Shown: positions 9,872 to 21,746 of the stretch, one piece after another
Position numbering within the stretch: position 1 is the first letter of the stretch
Layout: each line of letters begins with the position of its first letter
Origin: Thiothrix litoralis
Lineage (GTDB): Bacteria > Pseudomonadota > Gammaproteobacteria > Thiotrichales > Thiotrichaceae
Assembly: GCF_017901135.1 (NCBI RefSeq)
Contig: NZ_CP072801.1
Span: 1,426,001-1,490,000 of the forward strand
Reading direction: 5' to 3'
DNA length: 64,000 nt
Position numbers and translations under genes: made by a program
Notes under the pieces: generated by a model
Database searches by the model: none
What the model was told of the DNA's origin: nothing
The model's input: the letters and a program-made list of their open reading frames with translations, nothing else

Positions 9872-10129
9872 ATTCAACTCCTAAACGGTTTCTTTATCTG
9901 AACGGCATGAAACCACATTGAGCGAAAAAAGTCAAAAAAATCACTTAAAATTCAATAAGTTAGTATATTACTATGTATTAATATATAAGAATATTTGCAT
10001 ATTAGAATGCTAAAGCGAATGGGGGACATTCACTCACTGTACAACCCTATGCCGTAATAGTTTCGTTAAGGGGAGTGCATGAAACATCTCCCCTTAACGA
10101 TGACGTATTGAATACGTCCCTAAAATGGC
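9872..10129. promoter_or_regulatory. AT-rich sqr copy 1 upstream region with a 12-base inverted repeat
   Basis: No gene. A perfect 12-base inverted repeat CGTTAAGGGGAG/CTCCCCTTAACG sits at 10064-10075 and 10088-10099, just after cydX. There is no T-run after it on the minus strand, so it is a weak terminator candidate or an mRNA-stabilising stem. The AT-rich part (9940-10015) resembles the region before sqr copy 2, including a shared TTAATATAT and AGTTAG core, which suggests a duplicated promoter. Confidence 0.55.
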
Positions 10130-10237
10130 CTATTCATCATCCGCGTCCAGCCCGCCATGAAATTCCAGCCACATCACATTGATGATACCGAAAGAACAGG
10201 CCAGCAATACGCCGAGTAACCAAGCAAAATACCACAT
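10130..10237 (-). CDS. cydX: Cytochrome bd oxidase small subunit CydX
   Basis: A 35-residue single-pass membrane protein beginning MWYFAWLLGVLLACSFG. The early Trp-Tyr-Phe-Ala-Trp block, one hydrophobic helix and the acidic C-terminus (LDADDE) match CydX/YbgT, which stabilises the haem centres of CydAB. A strong AAGGAGG lies seven bases before the ATG. It starts 11 bases after cydB, completing a cydABX operon. Confidence 0.9.
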   Translation of the reverse strand: MWYFAWLLGVLLACSFGIINVMWLEFHGGLDADDE

Positions 10238-10248
10238 GGCAAACCTCC

Positions 10249-11391
10249 TTAATAAACGCTGTGATCGTTGTCACGGATGAATTTAACGGTAATTTTTCCC
10301 CACATCTGCTTGTAGCACCACACGGTGTAGAACAGAATAATCGGTACAAAAATAACCGCCGCCCAGAACATGATCGCCAACGTCAGATGACTGGAAGAAG
10401 AATCCCAAATCGTCAGGCTATGACTAGGGTTCAGACTAGAAGGCATCACGAACGGGAACAGCGAAACACCCGCCGTCATAATCACCCCAATCAGGCACAA
10501 GGAGCTATGAATGAAGCTCAGCACCGGACGGTCTTTACCCGCCAGAATCAACACCCCAAATGCACCCAGGAAACCTGCGATAGGTGCCATGATCGCCAGT
10601 GGATAGGTGCTGTAATTCGTCAGCCATGCACCAGCCATCGGCACAACCGTTTTCGCAATCGGGTTCGGCAGTGAATCATGCGGTGGCGCTTGGGTAATGG
10701 CATAACCATCAATGCCCGCCCACAACCAGATACCTGCTAAACCGAAGGTCACAATTACTCCTGCGGCTGTCCATTGCGCTGCCTTACGTGAACGTGCATA
10801 CACCACATCATCAGTACGCAACATCAGGTAAGTCGCACCTTGCATGGTAAACATCAACAAACTGACCAAACCCACCAAGACGGCAAACGGGTGGAACAGC
10901 TTAAAGAATGAGCCATAAGTGGTGATCCGCAGGAACTCGTCAAACGCAAACGGCACACCCAGCAACAAGTTGCCAAACGCCACGCCGATCACCAGTGGCG
11001 GCACAACACCTGCTACCACCAGACCCCAGTCCCACGTATTCCGCCAGCGCGTATCCGCAATCTTGGAACGGTAGTCAAAGCCCACCGGACGGAAAAACAG
11101 TGAAAACAACGTCAGTACCAATGCCCAGTAGAACATCGAGAACGATGCACCAAAGGTAATCGGCCACGCCGCAAAAATCGCACCGGCAGCCAGAATCAGC
11201 CAGACTTGGTTGCCATCCCAGTGTGGGGCAATCGCATTAATCGCCACCCGGCGTTCTTCGTCGGTTTTACCAACAATGCGTAGCAAGGCACCCACGCCCA
11301 TATCAAAGCCATCTGTTAACGCAAAGCCAATAAACAGCACGCCAACCAAGACCCACCAAATAAGCTTGAAGGTTTCGTAATCAAAAATCAT
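10249..11391 (-). CDS. cydB: Cytochrome bd ubiquinol oxidase subunit II
   Basis: A 380-residue polytopic membrane protein that partners CydA. The N-terminus (IWWVLVGVLFIGFALTDGFDMGVGALL) with the FDMGVG motif and the HWDGNQVWLI motif near residue 58 are hallmarks of CydB. About eight to nine hydrophobic segments follow. It is 12 bases downstream of cydA and is followed by cydX. With CydA it reduces oxygen to water at high affinity. Such oxidases tolerate sulfide, which suits the flanking sqr genes and would also lower oxygen for nitrogenase; that role is inferred. Confidence 0.93.
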   Translation of the reverse strand: MIFDYETFKLIWWVLVGVLFIGFALTDGFDMGVGALLRIVGKTDEERRVAINAIAPHWDGNQVWLILAAGAIFAAWPITFGASFSMFYWALVLTLFSLFFRPVGFDYRSKIADTRWRNTWDWGLVVAGVVPPLVIGVAFGNLLLGVPFAFDEFLRITTYGSFFKLFHPFAVLVGLVSLLMFTMQGATYLMLRTDDVVYARSRKAAQWTAAGVIVTFGLAGIWLWAGIDGYAITQAPPHDSLPNPIAKTVVPMAGAWLTNYSTYPLAIMAPIAGFLGAFGVLILAGKDRPVLSFIHSSLCLIGVIMTAGVSLFPFVMPSSLNPSHSLTIWDSSSSHLTLAIMFWAAVIFVPIILFYTVWCYKQMWGKITVKFIRDNDHSVY

Positions 11392-11403
11392 GGTAAGTGC
11401 TCC

Positions 11404-13005
11404 TTATGCCTTGTCGTTCAGTTTGTCAGCGTACACTGCACCCGCATGACCACCACCGTGCTTCTCAAAGTGATAGCGTCCGGTATGCAGGCTGCTAGGG
11501 CCTTGTTTCGCAAACTTGATCATCAGATACATTTCCACCACCAGCAAAATGCTGTAGAAGAACACAAACCCGATAAGGCTACCGATCAAATCCCCTTCCG
11601 TCAGGGTAGAAGTCCCCAGGAACGTCGGCAATATTTCACCGACAGCCCAAGGTTGACGACCGTATTCCGCCACAAACCAGCCAGATTCAATGGCTATCCA
11701 CGGTAATGGCAAACCAACAACCGCCAAACGCATCAACCAACGCTTGTCATACGCCGTCTTTTTCGCCGTGAAATAGAACGCCAAAGCAAAAATAAACAGC
11801 ATTGCTACACCAGCCGCCACCATGATACGGAATGCCCAAAACAACGGTGCAACGTGTGGCACTGTGTCTCTAGATGCTTTCTGAATTTGCTCTTCAGTCG
11901 CATCCACCACATTCTCGGTATAGCGCTTCAGTAACAAGCCGTAACCCAAATCCACACGAGCGCTTGCAAATGCCGCTTTTTCCTCCTCCGTCGCTGTACC
12001 TGCCCGCAATTTCATGAGCAAGCCATAGGCCACCATACCATTGCGGATTCGCTGGACATTCTCCGCCACCAAATCATTGATGCCTTTGACCTCCTCCGTT
12101 AATGAACGTGTCGCAATCAAACCCAGCGCGTAAGGAATCTTGATGGCGAAACTGTTTTCAGCGTTCTCCTGATCCGGGAAAGCAATGACATTAAAGCCAG
12201 CCGGAGCGGGTTCGGTATGCCATTCAGCCTCAATCGCCGCCAGTTTCATCTTCTGCACGTCACCCGCTTCGTAACCACTTTCGTCACCCAGCAAGATAAC
12301 GGAGAGGATGGACGCCATGCCGAAACCGGCTGCAACAGCAAACGAACGTTTGGCAAACCCAAGGTCACGCCCTTTGAGGATGTACCACGCACTAATCGAC
12401 AATACGAACATCGCCCCCGTCACATAACCCGCTGCCACCGTATGGATGAATTTGACCTGTGCAACCGGGTTGAGCAATACCGCTGCAAAGTCCACCATTT
12501 CCATGCGCATGGTTTCGTAGCTGAATTCTGCACCCACCGGGTTCTGCATCCAACCATTGGCAATCAGGATCCACAAAGCCGACAAGTTGGTGCCGATAGC
12601 CATTAGCCATGTCACCATCAAGTGTGAGGTCTTGCTTAAACGATCCCAACCGAAGAAGAACAAGCCGACGAAAGTCGATTCGAGGAAGAAGGCCATCAAG
12701 CCTTCAATCGCTAGCGGTGCGCCAAACACGTCGCCAACATAATGCGAGTAGTAAGCCCAGTTCGTACCGAACTGAAACTCCATGGTCAAGCCGGTGGTGA
12801 CACCGAGAGCGAAGTTGATACCAAACAACTTACCCCAAAACTTCACCATATCCTTGTAAATCTGCTTGCCGGTCATGACATACACTGATTCCATAATGGC
12901 CAGCATAAAGGTCATACCCAGCGTGAGCGGGACAAACAAAAAATGGTAAAGGGCGACAGTTGCGAACTGCAACCGCGAAAGATCGACTACTGCATCTGTA
13001 ATCAT
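11404..13005 (-). CDS. cydA: Cytochrome bd ubiquinol oxidase subunit I
   Basis: A 533-residue haem-bearing subunit of the bd-type quinol oxidase. The N-terminal [20 protein letters not shown] segment carries the high-spin haem histidine. The [23 protein letters not shown] block follows, and the periplasmic Q-loop lies around residues 250-330. The C-terminal [11 protein letters not shown] motif is intact. The Q-loop is of the long type seen in Escherichia coli. It heads the cydABX operon, with sqr copy 2 181 bases upstream on the same strand. A stem-loop (13036-13068) lies in its 5' leader. Confidence 0.94.
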   Translation of the reverse strand: MITDAVVDLSRLQFATVALYHFLFVPLTLGMTFMLAIMESVYVMTGKQIYKDMVKFWGKLFGINFALGVTTGLTMEFQFGTNWAYYSHYVGDVFGAPLAIEGLMAFFLESTFVGLFFFGWDRLSKTSHLMVTWLMAIGTNLSALWILIANGWMQNPVGAEFSYETMRMEMVDFAAVLLNPVAQVKFIHTVAAGYVTGAMFVLSISAWYILKGRDLGFAKRSFAVAAGFGMASILSVILLGDESGYEAGDVQKMKLAAIEAEWHTEPAPAGFNVIAFPDQENAENSFAIKIPYALGLIATRSLTEEVKGINDLVAENVQRIRNGMVAYGLLMKLRAGTATEEEKAAFASARVDLGYGLLLKRYTENVVDATEEQIQKASRDTVPHVAPLFWAFRIMVAAGVAMLFIFALAFYFTAKKTAYDKRWLMRLAVVGLPLPWIAIESGWFVAEYGRQPWAVGEILPTFLGTSTLTEGDLIGSLIGFVFFYSILLVVEMYLMIKFAKQGPSSLHTGRYHFEKHGGGHAGAVYADKLNDKA

Positions 13006-13035
13006 GTGGCGCTACCTCTTAGCACGTTGACGACT

Positions 13036-13068
13036 AACATTCCGGCAATACCAGCAGTGCCGGATGTT
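13036..13068 (-). promoter_or_regulatory. Stem-loop in the sqr copy 2 - cydA intergenic region
   Basis: An imperfect stem of 11 pairs with one bulged base (AACAT-T-CCGGCA against TGCCGGATGTT) with a 10-base loop. On the minus strand it precedes cydA without a T-run; on the plus strand it is followed by ATTTTT. It could act as an RNA stem in the cydA leader or as a boundary after sqr. Confidence 0.5.
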
Positions 13069-13186
13069 ATTTTTAGAGAACTCCTACTTACCGAGTCGGA
13101 AATATACCGCCCACCGCAGTGCAGCAACATTGATTTCCATCAAAGTAAAAAATTAATTCTTCTTTTATTCATTCAGATATAGCTAA

Positions 13187-14916
<1,730 letters not shown>

Positions 14917-16626
14917 ATGCGAGTTTCCCGATTCCCCCTGACCACCCTGCGTGAAACGCCAGCGGATGCCGAAGTCATCAGCCACCAATTAATGCTGCGG
15001 GCAGGCATGATCCGCCGCCTTGCTTCCGGCCTGTATACGTGGATGCCGTATGGCTTGCGGGTATTGCGCAAGGTCGAAGCCATCGTGCGCGAAGAAATGA
15101 ACAATGCCGGAGCCATTGAAGTGCTGATGCCCTCCATCCAACCGGCAGAACTGTGGCAGGAATCCGGGCGCTGGGAAAAGTACGGGGCGGAACTGTTGCG
15201 CATCCGTGACCGCCATCAGCGTGATTTCTGCTACGGCCCCACGCACGAAGAAATCATCACCGATTACGCCCGCAAGGAATTGAGCAGCTACAAGCAGTTG
15301 CCGATCAATTTCTACCAGATCCAGACAAAATTCCGTGACGAAGTTCGCCCACGTTTCGGGGTGATGCGTGCACGGGAATTCCTGATGAAGGATGCCTACT
15401 CCTTCCATGCGACGCAGGAATCCTTGCAGGAAACTTACGACACCATGTTCGCGGCTTACTCGCGCATCTTCCAACGGCTGGGCTTGGATTTCCGCCCGGT
15501 ACAAGCGGATACCGGCTCAATCGGTGGTAATGCCTCGCACGAATTCCACGTCCTTGCCGATTCCGGGGAAGACGCGATTGCCTTCGCCAGTGGCAGCAAC
15601 TACGCGGCCAATATCGAGCTAGCGGAAGCCGTTTGCCTGATTGCCGAACGTACCGCCCCAACGGAAGCAATGCGTGAAGTCGACACTCCCAACGCCAAAA
15701 CCATCGAAGAACTGGTGGAACAATTTGGCCTGCCTATCGAAAAAACCGTCAAAACCTTGATCGTGGCAGCGGCGGAGGATGCTGAAGCCGACTTCATCGC
15801 CCTGTTGGTGCGTGGCGACCATACCTTGAACGAAATCAAGGCGGAAAAAATCCCCGGCATTGCCGTACCCTTACGCTTTGCTCGTGAAGATGAAATCCGC
15901 CCACTGATTGGTGCGGGCCCTGGTTCTTTAGGCCCTGTCGGCTTGAAAATCCCGGTAATCGCTGACCGTACTGTCGCCAATATGGCTGACTTCAGCGCAG
16001 GCGCAAATAGCGACGGCAAGCACCTTTTCGGGATCAACTGGGAACGCGATGTCGCCCTGCCCCAAATTGCCGATTTGCGTAATGTGATCGAAGGCGACCC
16101 CAGCCCGGATGGCTGTGGCACACTGTCCATCATGCGTGGTATCGAAGTCGGACACATTTTCCAATTGGGTAAAACCTATTCGGAAAAACTCAATGCTACC
16201 GTGCTGGATGAAAACGGGCGGGCGCAAGTCATGACCATGGGTTGCTACGGCATCGGCGTCTCCCGCGTCGTCGCCTCTGCGATTGAGCAAAACAACGACG
16301 AAAACGGCATTCGCTGGCCTGCGGCGATTGCACCGTTCACCGTAGTGATTGCACCCCTGAATATGCAGAAATCGCCTGATGTAGCGGCGAAAGCGGAAGA
16401 ACTGTACGCACAACTGCAAGCCGCAGGCGTGGATGTGTTGCTGGATGACCGCGCATTACGCCCCGGCGCGATGTTTGCTGACCACGAGCTGGTGGGCATT
16501 CCGCATCGGGTCATCATTTCTGAGCGTGGCTTACAAGCCGGAGAGATTGAATACAAGGCGCGGAGTGGCGGTGATGCGATAAAAGTACCGGTTGCCGAGA
16601 TTCTGGCGTTTATTCAAGGGTTGTAA
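14917..16626 (+). CDS. proS: Prolyl-tRNA synthetase
   Basis: Class II aminoacyl-tRNA synthetase charging tRNA-Pro, 569 residues, of the long bacterial type with an editing insertion. The N-terminus [20 protein letters not shown] matches the family start, so the ATG at 14917 is used instead of an upstream one at 14869. Motif 2 ([21 protein letters not shown]), the editing domain (around residues 225-390) and the C-terminal anticodon-binding domain (from about 470) are present. Motif 3 appears as [13 protein letters not shown]. It is convergent with hrcA. Confidence 0.96.
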   Translation: MRVSRFPLTTLRETPADAEVISHQLMLRAGMIRRLASGLYTWMPYGLRVLRKVEAIVREEMNNAGAIEVLMPSIQPAELWQESGRWEKYGAELLRIRDRHQRDFCYGPTHEEIITDYARKELSSYKQLPINFYQIQTKFRDEVRPRFGVMRAREFLMKDAYSFHATQESLQETYDTMFAAYSRIFQRLGLDFRPVQADTGSIGGNASHEFHVLADSGEDAIAFASGSNYAANIELAEAVCLIAERTAPTEAMREVDTPNAKTIEELVEQFGLPIEKTVKTLIVAAAEDAEADFIALLVRGDHTLNEIKAEKIPGIAVPLRFAREDEIRPLIGAGPGSLGPVGLKIPVIADRTVANMADFSAGANSDGKHLFGINWERDVALPQIADLRNVIEGDPSPDGCGTLSIMRGIEVGHIFQLGKTYSEKLNATVLDENGRAQVMTMGCYGIGVSRVVASAIEQNNDENGIRWPAAIAPFTVVIAPLNMQKSPDVAAKAEELYAQLQAAGVDVLLDDRALRPGAMFADHELVGIPHRVIISERGLQAGEIEYKARSGGDAIKVPVAEILAFIQGL

Positions 16627-16634
16627 GAAAATCC

Positions 16635-16670
16635 CCTCAAATCTCCCGACATGAGGAAGGAGATTTGAGG
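16635..16670. terminator. Inverted repeat between convergent proS and hrcA
   Basis: Perfect 12-base stem CCTCAAATCTCC/GGAGATTTGAGG with a 12-base loop. There is no T-run on either side, so termination is likely but unproven; the location between two converging genes supports it. Confidence 0.6.
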
Positions 16671-16697
16671 CAGAGTAAGACTATCTCTTAAGTTAAA

Positions 16698-17756
16698 TCA
16701 ATGGCGTGACTTCAGCGCCAGACTCAGCAATTTCGCAGTAATATCGACCACGGGAATGACCCGTTCATACGGCATCCGCTTCGGGCCAATCACGCCGAGC
16801 ACGCCTAACTGTTCGCCATCCACCTCATAGGGTGCAGTCACGAGGCTGCATTCGTCAAATACCGCCTGCCCGGATTCGCGCCCGATGAAGATTTTAACCC
16901 CATCGGCCTGCAAACACTTGTCCAGCAAACCCAGAATATCGCGCTTGCGGGTAAAAGCAGCAAACAACTCGCGCAGCTTGGTAATATCCGACAAGTCGTC
17001 GTAGCCCATCAAGTTGGTTTCGCCCGCAATCACGCAATCTTCATCTTGCTTGTGCTCGCCCAGATCGGCGACGGTTTTCTCACCCAATGCAATCGCGGAA
17101 AGCATCATCAGGTTCATGTCTTCGCGGTGCTGACGCATTTCTTCCAGCAAGGCTGCACGGGCTTGCTGCAAATCCTTGCCGATCAGGCGTTCGTTGAGGA
17201 AATTGGCGGCTTGCTGCAACTCTGAGGAGCTGACATCGGTATCGAGTTGGATAATCCGGTTTTGCACTTCATTGCGGTTCATCACCAGAATCGCCAGCAC
17301 CTGACGGCTGGACAGGCTCAGAAATTCAATCTGGCGGATCGAAGATGGATTACGCCGGGGCAAACTCACCACCCCCGTCAACTGGGTAATACCCGATAAC
17401 AGGCTGGATGCGGACTGGATCAAGGCTGCCGGGTCACGCTCGGCTTTCAACTGGCCTTGCAGAATATGGATGGCTTGCTGTTCCAGCGGCCGGATATTGA
17501 CCAGCGCATCCACAAACAGGCGATAACCCTGCGAGGTGGGAATCCGCCCTGCTGACGTATGCGGGGCGCGGATATAGCCCATCTCTTCGAGATCAGCCAT
17601 GACATTGCGGATGGTGGCAGCGCTCAAATCCAACCCACTGCTGCGGGCAAGGTTGCGTGAACCGACGGGCTGCCCGTCTTGGATATAGCTTTCCACCAAC
17701 ACTTTGAGGATGTGCCGGGCGCGTTCGTTCAATTCTGGATGCGGTGTCGTTATCAT
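16698..17756 (-). CDS. hrcA: Heat-inducible transcription repressor HrcA
   Basis: A 352-residue repressor of chaperone operons that binds CIRCE operators. The N-terminal winged helix begins LNERARHILKVLVESYIQDGQPVGSR, with the recognition part LSAATIRNVMADLEEMGYI. The GAF-like and dimerisation regions follow, including TRKRDILGLLDKC and the terminal SLVTAPYEVDGEQLGVLGVIGPKRM block. The ATG at 17756 places the conserved LNERAR segment at residue 9 as in homologues; the upstream ATG adds 12 unrelated residues. It is divergent from nadK, with about 100 bases between the starts. Confidence 0.93.
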   Translation of the reverse strand: MITTPHPELNERARHILKVLVESYIQDGQPVGSRNLARSSGLDLSAATIRNVMADLEEMGYIRAPHTSAGRIPTSQGYRLFVDALVNIRPLEQQAIHILQGQLKAERDPAALIQSASSLLSGITQLTGVVSLPRRNPSSIRQIEFLSLSSRQVLAILVMNRNEVQNRIIQLDTDVSSSELQQAANFLNERLIGKDLQQARAALLEEMRQHREDMNLMMLSAIALGEKTVADLGEHKQDEDCVIAGETNLMGYDDLSDITKLRELFAAFTRKRDILGLLDKCLQADGVKIFIGRESGQAVFDECSLVTAPYEVDGEQLGVLGVIGPKRMPYERVIPVVDITAKLLSLALKSRH

Positions 17757-17854
17757 GACTACCGTTATAGGGGCAAAGTGGGGCAGATACAAGCCTGTTT
17801 AACTTGCAATTTATGCGCAGCTTTGCCAGCCTTGCAGCTTTAATCAGACAAGCA

Positions 17855-18727
17855 ATGGTTATGACCCCCTTTTCCCACATCGGCCTGTTCACCAAACCCA
17901 ACGATACCCGCGTCGATAAAACGCTGCATCAGTTGCACGAATTCCTGATCCAGCGCGGCTTGCACGTACATTGTGACCGCAACGCTGGCATTATTCTGGG
18001 CTTACCGACCATGCCCACTGACGTGCTGGCGCAGCACATTGACCTTGCCATCGTGGTCGGTGGCGATGGCACATTGTTAGGTGCCGGACGCTTACTCGCT
18101 GATCATGAAGTGCCCATTATCGGCATCAACTTGGGGCGTTTGGGCTTTTTGGTGGATATTTCCCCCGATGAAGCACTCACGCAACTGGAGGAAATCTTCA
18201 ACGGGCAGTACAAGGAAGAACCTCGTTTTGTACTTCACGCCGATGTCATTCGTGAGGATGCCATCATTGGCAGCGGCGACGCACTCAATGACGTGGTGCT
18301 GCATGTGCGCAATGAAGTCCGCATGATCGAATTCACCACACGGGTAGATGGGCATTTCGTCAACACCCAGCGTGCCGATGGTTTGGTCATTACCACACCG
18401 ACAGGTTCAACCGCTTACGCACTGTCCAGCGGTGGGCCGATCATGCACCCCTCCCTGCAAGCCATTGCACTCGTGCCGATTTGCCCACACACGCTCAGTG
18501 ATCGCCCCTTGGTGATCAACAACCAAAGTCTAATCGAAGTGCATCTGTGTGAAGACCGTGATATTCCCGCTCGCTTATCCTTTGATGGGCAGAACAATAT
18601 CGAGCTGGAATCGGGCGACTTGTTACGCATCCATACCCGCCCGGAAAAAGTGCGTTTGTTGCACCCACAAAGCTACGATTACTTCCATATTCTGCGTGAA
18701 AAACTGCACTGGGGAGTACAGCTATAA
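17855..18727 (+). CDS. nadK: NAD kinase
   Basis: Phosphorylates NAD to NADP; about 290 residues. The nucleotide motif VVGGDGTLLGAGR, the GxNLGxLGFL segment and the glycine-rich TPTGSTAYALSSGGPI loop are intact. The start is uncertain: ATGs at 17855 and 17861 both precede the conserved FSHIGLFTKPND, without a strong ribosome-binding site. It is followed after three bases by recN, a common gammaproteobacterial pairing, so the two are probably co-transcribed. Confidence 0.93.
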   Translation: MVMTPFSHIGLFTKPNDTRVDKTLHQLHEFLIQRGLHVHCDRNAGIILGLPTMPTDVLAQHIDLAIVVGGDGTLLGAGRLLADHEVPIIGINLGRLGFLVDISPDEALTQLEEIFNGQYKEEPRFVLHADVIREDAIIGSGDALNDVVLHVRNEVRMIEFTTRVDGHFVNTQRADGLVITTPTGSTAYALSSGGPIMHPSLQAIALVPICPHTLSDRPLVINNQSLIEVHLCEDRDIPARLSFDGQNNIELESGDLLRIHTRPEKVRLLHPQSYDYFHILREKLHWGVQL

Positions 18728-18730
18728 ACC

Positions 18731-20392
18731 ATGCTGACACACATTCACATCCGCGATTTTGCCATTATTGATGCACTCGAACTGGAATTGCACCCCGGTA
18801 TGACCGCTTTAACGGGCGAAACGGGCGCGGGCAAATCCATCCTGCTCGATGCCATTGGGCTAGTGCTGGGCGACAAAGCCGACAGCAGCACGGTGCGCCA
18901 CGGTGCGGACAAAGCCGAAATCACCCTAAGCGTCGACATTACCCAAACACCTTCCGCCCGCGTGTGGCTGGAGGCACAAGGCAGGGAAGGGGCAGATGAT
19001 ACCTGCATCCTGCGGCGCATTATTTCCGCGCAAGGCAAATCGCGGGCGTGGATCAACGGCTCCCCCGCCAACCTCACCCAATTGCGCGAACTTGGCGAAC
19101 AACTGGTCGACATCCACGGGCAGCACGAACACCAGTCCTTGATGAAAAAGGATGCCCAGCGCGACATGCTGGACGCTTTCGCCGACAATGATGCCTTGCT
19201 GGCCAGTACTCGTGAAGCGTGGAAACACTGGAAAAAGCTACACGAGCGCATCACGTTGTTAAGCAGCCAGAACCAGCAGCATCAGGAACGCATCGACCTG
19301 TTACGTTTTCAGGCGCAAGAACTGGAAACCCTCGCCCTGCAAGCCAACGAACCGGCACAGCTTGACGAAGAGCTTAACCGCCTCGCCAATGCCGAACAGC
19401 TTCGTGCTACCGCTGCTCAAGGCTATGACGAACTTTATGACAGCGAACCCTCGCTGTATTCCGCGCTGGGGCGTTTGATCCATGACATTGCCCTGCAAGC
19501 GCGAGTGGATGCGCAACTGGAACCGCCGCTCGAATTGCTTACCAGCGCCCAAATCCAGATACAGGAAGCCGCTGCGCAATTACGTGATTACGCGGAAGGT
19601 CTCGACATTGACCCGGCACGCCTGCAATGGGTGGAAAACCGCATCGCCGACATCCGCAACCTTGCCCGCAAATACCGCACGGAGCCGCAAGAACTTCCGG
19701 CACGCCTGCTCACTATCCAAACCGAACTCGAGCAACTTGGCGGCGGCGATTACGACCTTGATGCGCTGGAGCAGCAAGTGCAGACAGCCGCAAACACTTA
19801 CCGCCAGCACGCCACAGCCCTCAGTCAGGCACGCCAACACGCGGCACAACAGCTTTCCGCTGGCGTCACCCAAGCGATGCAACAACTGGGGATGCAAGGG
19901 GGCAAATTCGCGATTCAGGTCATGCAAGATTCCGGTGCGCACTTTCAAGCACTGGGCATGGATAGCATCGACTTCACCGTGAGCGCCAACCCCGGCCAGC
20001 CACTCAAACCGCTGCTGAAAGTGGCCTCCGGCGGCGAACTCTCACGCATCAGCCTCGCCATCCAAATGATTGCCGCGCAAAAAGTGACTTTACCCGCGCT
20101 GATTTTCGACGAAGTGGATACTGGCATCGGTGGCGGTATTGCCGAAGTGGTCGGCAAACAGCTCCGCGCCCTCGGCACTAACCGCCAAGTGCTCTGCGTG
20201 ACGCACTTGCCGCAGGTGGCTTCGCAAGCGCACCAACACTACAAAGTCACCAAGGTCAAAGGTAAGCAACACACCAGCACCGGCATCAACCACCTGACCC
20301 GCGCTGAGCGCGTGGAAGAGATAGCGCGGATGATCGGCGGAGTGGAAATTACCCCAGCAACACGGACACTGGCGGAAGAAATGCTGGGCTAA
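18731..20392 (+). CDS. recN: DNA repair protein RecN
   Basis: A 553-residue SMC-like ATPase for double-strand break repair. It has an N-terminal ATP-binding half with Walker A TGETGAGKSILLDAIGL (about residue 29). A coiled-coil middle, rich in Gln/Leu/Glu, runs through about 170-390. The C-terminal half carries the ABC signature VASGGELSRISLAIQ and Walker B ALIFDEVDTGIGG. It follows nadK closely. Confidence 0.95.
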   Translation: MLTHIHIRDFAIIDALELELHPGMTALTGETGAGKSILLDAIGLVLGDKADSSTVRHGADKAEITLSVDITQTPSARVWLEAQGREGADDTCILRRIISAQGKSRAWINGSPANLTQLRELGEQLVDIHGQHEHQSLMKKDAQRDMLDAFADNDALLASTREAWKHWKKLHERITLLSSQNQQHQERIDLLRFQAQELETLALQANEPAQLDEELNRLANAEQLRATAAQGYDELYDSEPSLYSALGRLIHDIALQARVDAQLEPPLELLTSAQIQIQEAAAQLRDYAEGLDIDPARLQWVENRIADIRNLARKYRTEPQELPARLLTIQTELEQLGGGDYDLDALEQQVQTAANTYRQHATALSQARQHAAQQLSAGVTQAMQQLGMQGGKFAIQVMQDSGAHFQALGMDSIDFTVSANPGQPLKPLLKVASGGELSRISLAIQMIAAQKVTLPALIFDEVDTGIGGGIAEVVGKQLRALGTNRQVLCVTHLPQVASQAHQHYKVTKVKGKQHTSTGINHLTRAERVEEIARMIGGVEITPATRTLAEEMLG

Positions 20393-20420
20393 TTGACGTT
20401 AACACTCATAAGGATGAACT

Positions 20421-20744
20421 ATGAAGTACTTTTTTTCTTTATCCGTCTTGCTCCTGTGCCTGAATGCCCATGCCGACGACTGGACAGGAGCCGATAAAAA
20501 CAAACACTTTGCGGTTTCTGCCATACTCGGCGGAGCCGCCTATGCCTATACCCATAATCGCACGAAAGCGTTTGGTCTGGCTCTGATTCCCGGCATTCTC
20601 AAAGAAGTCGCCGACAGCCAAAGCGCCGATAATATTTTCAGCACAAAAGATTTGGCATGGGACGCTTTCGGTGCCGCCGTCGGGGTGCAGGCAGGGCATT
20701 GGATCATTGGCCCTGAGCGCATCGCCTATACTGCCAACTTCTAA
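20421..20744 (+). CDS. Exported YfiM-like small protein
   Basis: A 107-residue protein with a signal peptide (MKYFFSLSVLLLCLNAHA). The core DWTGADKNKHFAVSAILGGAAYAYT followed by KDLAWDAFGAAVGVQAGHW resembles E. coli YfiM/DUF2279 proteins, which have the same WTGxDKxKHF and DxAWDxxGA blocks. There is no lipobox Cys at the cleavage site. An AAGGATGA ribosome-binding site precedes the ATG. Function unknown. Confidence 0.65.
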   Translation: MKYFFSLSVLLLCLNAHADDWTGADKNKHFAVSAILGGAAYAYTHNRTKAFGLALIPGILKEVADSQSADNIFSTKDLAWDAFGAAVGVQAGHWIIGPERIAYTANF

Positions 20745-20780
20745 GCCAGCAGCAAGGGCATAAGCGCCCAGAGCCTGACC

Positions 20781-21746
20781 TTACAACTGGTTCCTGAGCA
20801 TCAATTCCCCCGGATGCGGGTTCAGGTAATGCTGGCGATCAATATACGGTTGTGGATGCCGCCGGAAATGGTGTTTGAGTAAGGTGATCGGCACAATCAA
20901 GGGCACATAACCATTGCGGTACTGGTGGATGGTTTCCAGCATTTCCTGCCGGTCTTCGGCATCAATGTCATTTTTCAGATGCCCCATCATATGCATCAAC
21001 ACGTTGGCATGTTGCCCACGTGACACCCGCTTTTCCAGCGTTGCCATCAACAACGTGAGGTAAGCCTTTACCAATGCCGGAAAGTCTGCCGACGCCCCCG
21101 CTTGCGCCACCATTTGCCCCAGTTCACGCGCCATATCCTGATCGTGTGCCATCAGGATGTATTTATGGTCAGCATGAAAGCCCACTAGGTCAGCAGGCGT
21201 GAGGCCAGCGGCTTGCAACTGCTGCCAACGGTGGTACACAAACACCCGCTGAATGAAATTTTCCCGCAACACCGGGTCACACAAACGGCCTTCTTCCTCA
21301 AGCGGTAACAAGGGAAATGTCTCCCGCAAGCCACGCGCAAAAATACCCACCCCATCACGATCGGGCGGCACATTGCGCTTTTCAAACGGGTAAACCTTGA
21401 CGCGCTCCATCCCGCAACTGGGGGAATTCTTTTTCAGGATATAGCCACACACGTCTGATAACTGCGGTATAGCACTTCCTAGATAGCTCTCTAACACATC
21501 CGTATGGTCAATGCTGGAGTCTTGCACATTGACTGCCCGCAATGTTCCATCCTTGCGCACCAAGTGCATGGTTGGGCGCGGAATACCCAAGCCTGCACCG
21601 GCTTCCGGGCACAGGGGCACGAAATCAAAGTACAACCCCAGCGTGCCAGTAATGTAACCATCCCGCTTGTGGCCACCGTCAAAACGGACTTGCTGCCCCA
21701 GCAAACAAGCGCTAATACCAATTTTTATTTTGTTGTACGGCTGCAT
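20781..21746 (-). CDS. TudS/YbgA-like two-domain protein (DUF523 + DUF1722)
   Basis: 321 residues. Residues 1-155 form a DUF523 domain with conserved cysteines in ISACLLG, PLCPE and SPSCGMERV. In the characterised relative TudS these bind a [4Fe-4S] cluster for 2-thiouracil desulfuration. Residues from about 185 are a DUF1722 (YbgA) domain (HKYILMAHDQ, LKNDIDAEDRQEML). A tRNA- or thio-base desulfidase role is inferred from TudS only. Its ATG overlaps the stop of the glutathione peroxidase gene (TAATG), so the two are translationally coupled. Confidence 0.8.
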   Translation of the reverse strand: MQPYNKIKIGISACLLGQQVRFDGGHKRDGYITGTLGLYFDFVPLCPEAGAGLGIPRPTMHLVRKDGTLRAVNVQDSSIDHTDVLESYLGSAIPQLSDVCGYILKKNSPSCGMERVKVYPFEKRNVPPDRDGVGIFARGLRETFPLLPLEEEGRLCDPVLRENFIQRVFVYHRWQQLQAAGLTPADLVGFHADHKYILMAHDQDMARELGQMVAQAGASADFPALVKAYLTLLMATLEKRVSRGQHANVLMHMMGHLKNDIDAEDRQEMLETIHQYRNGYVPLIVPITLLKHHFRRHPQPYIDRQHYLNPHPGELMLRNQL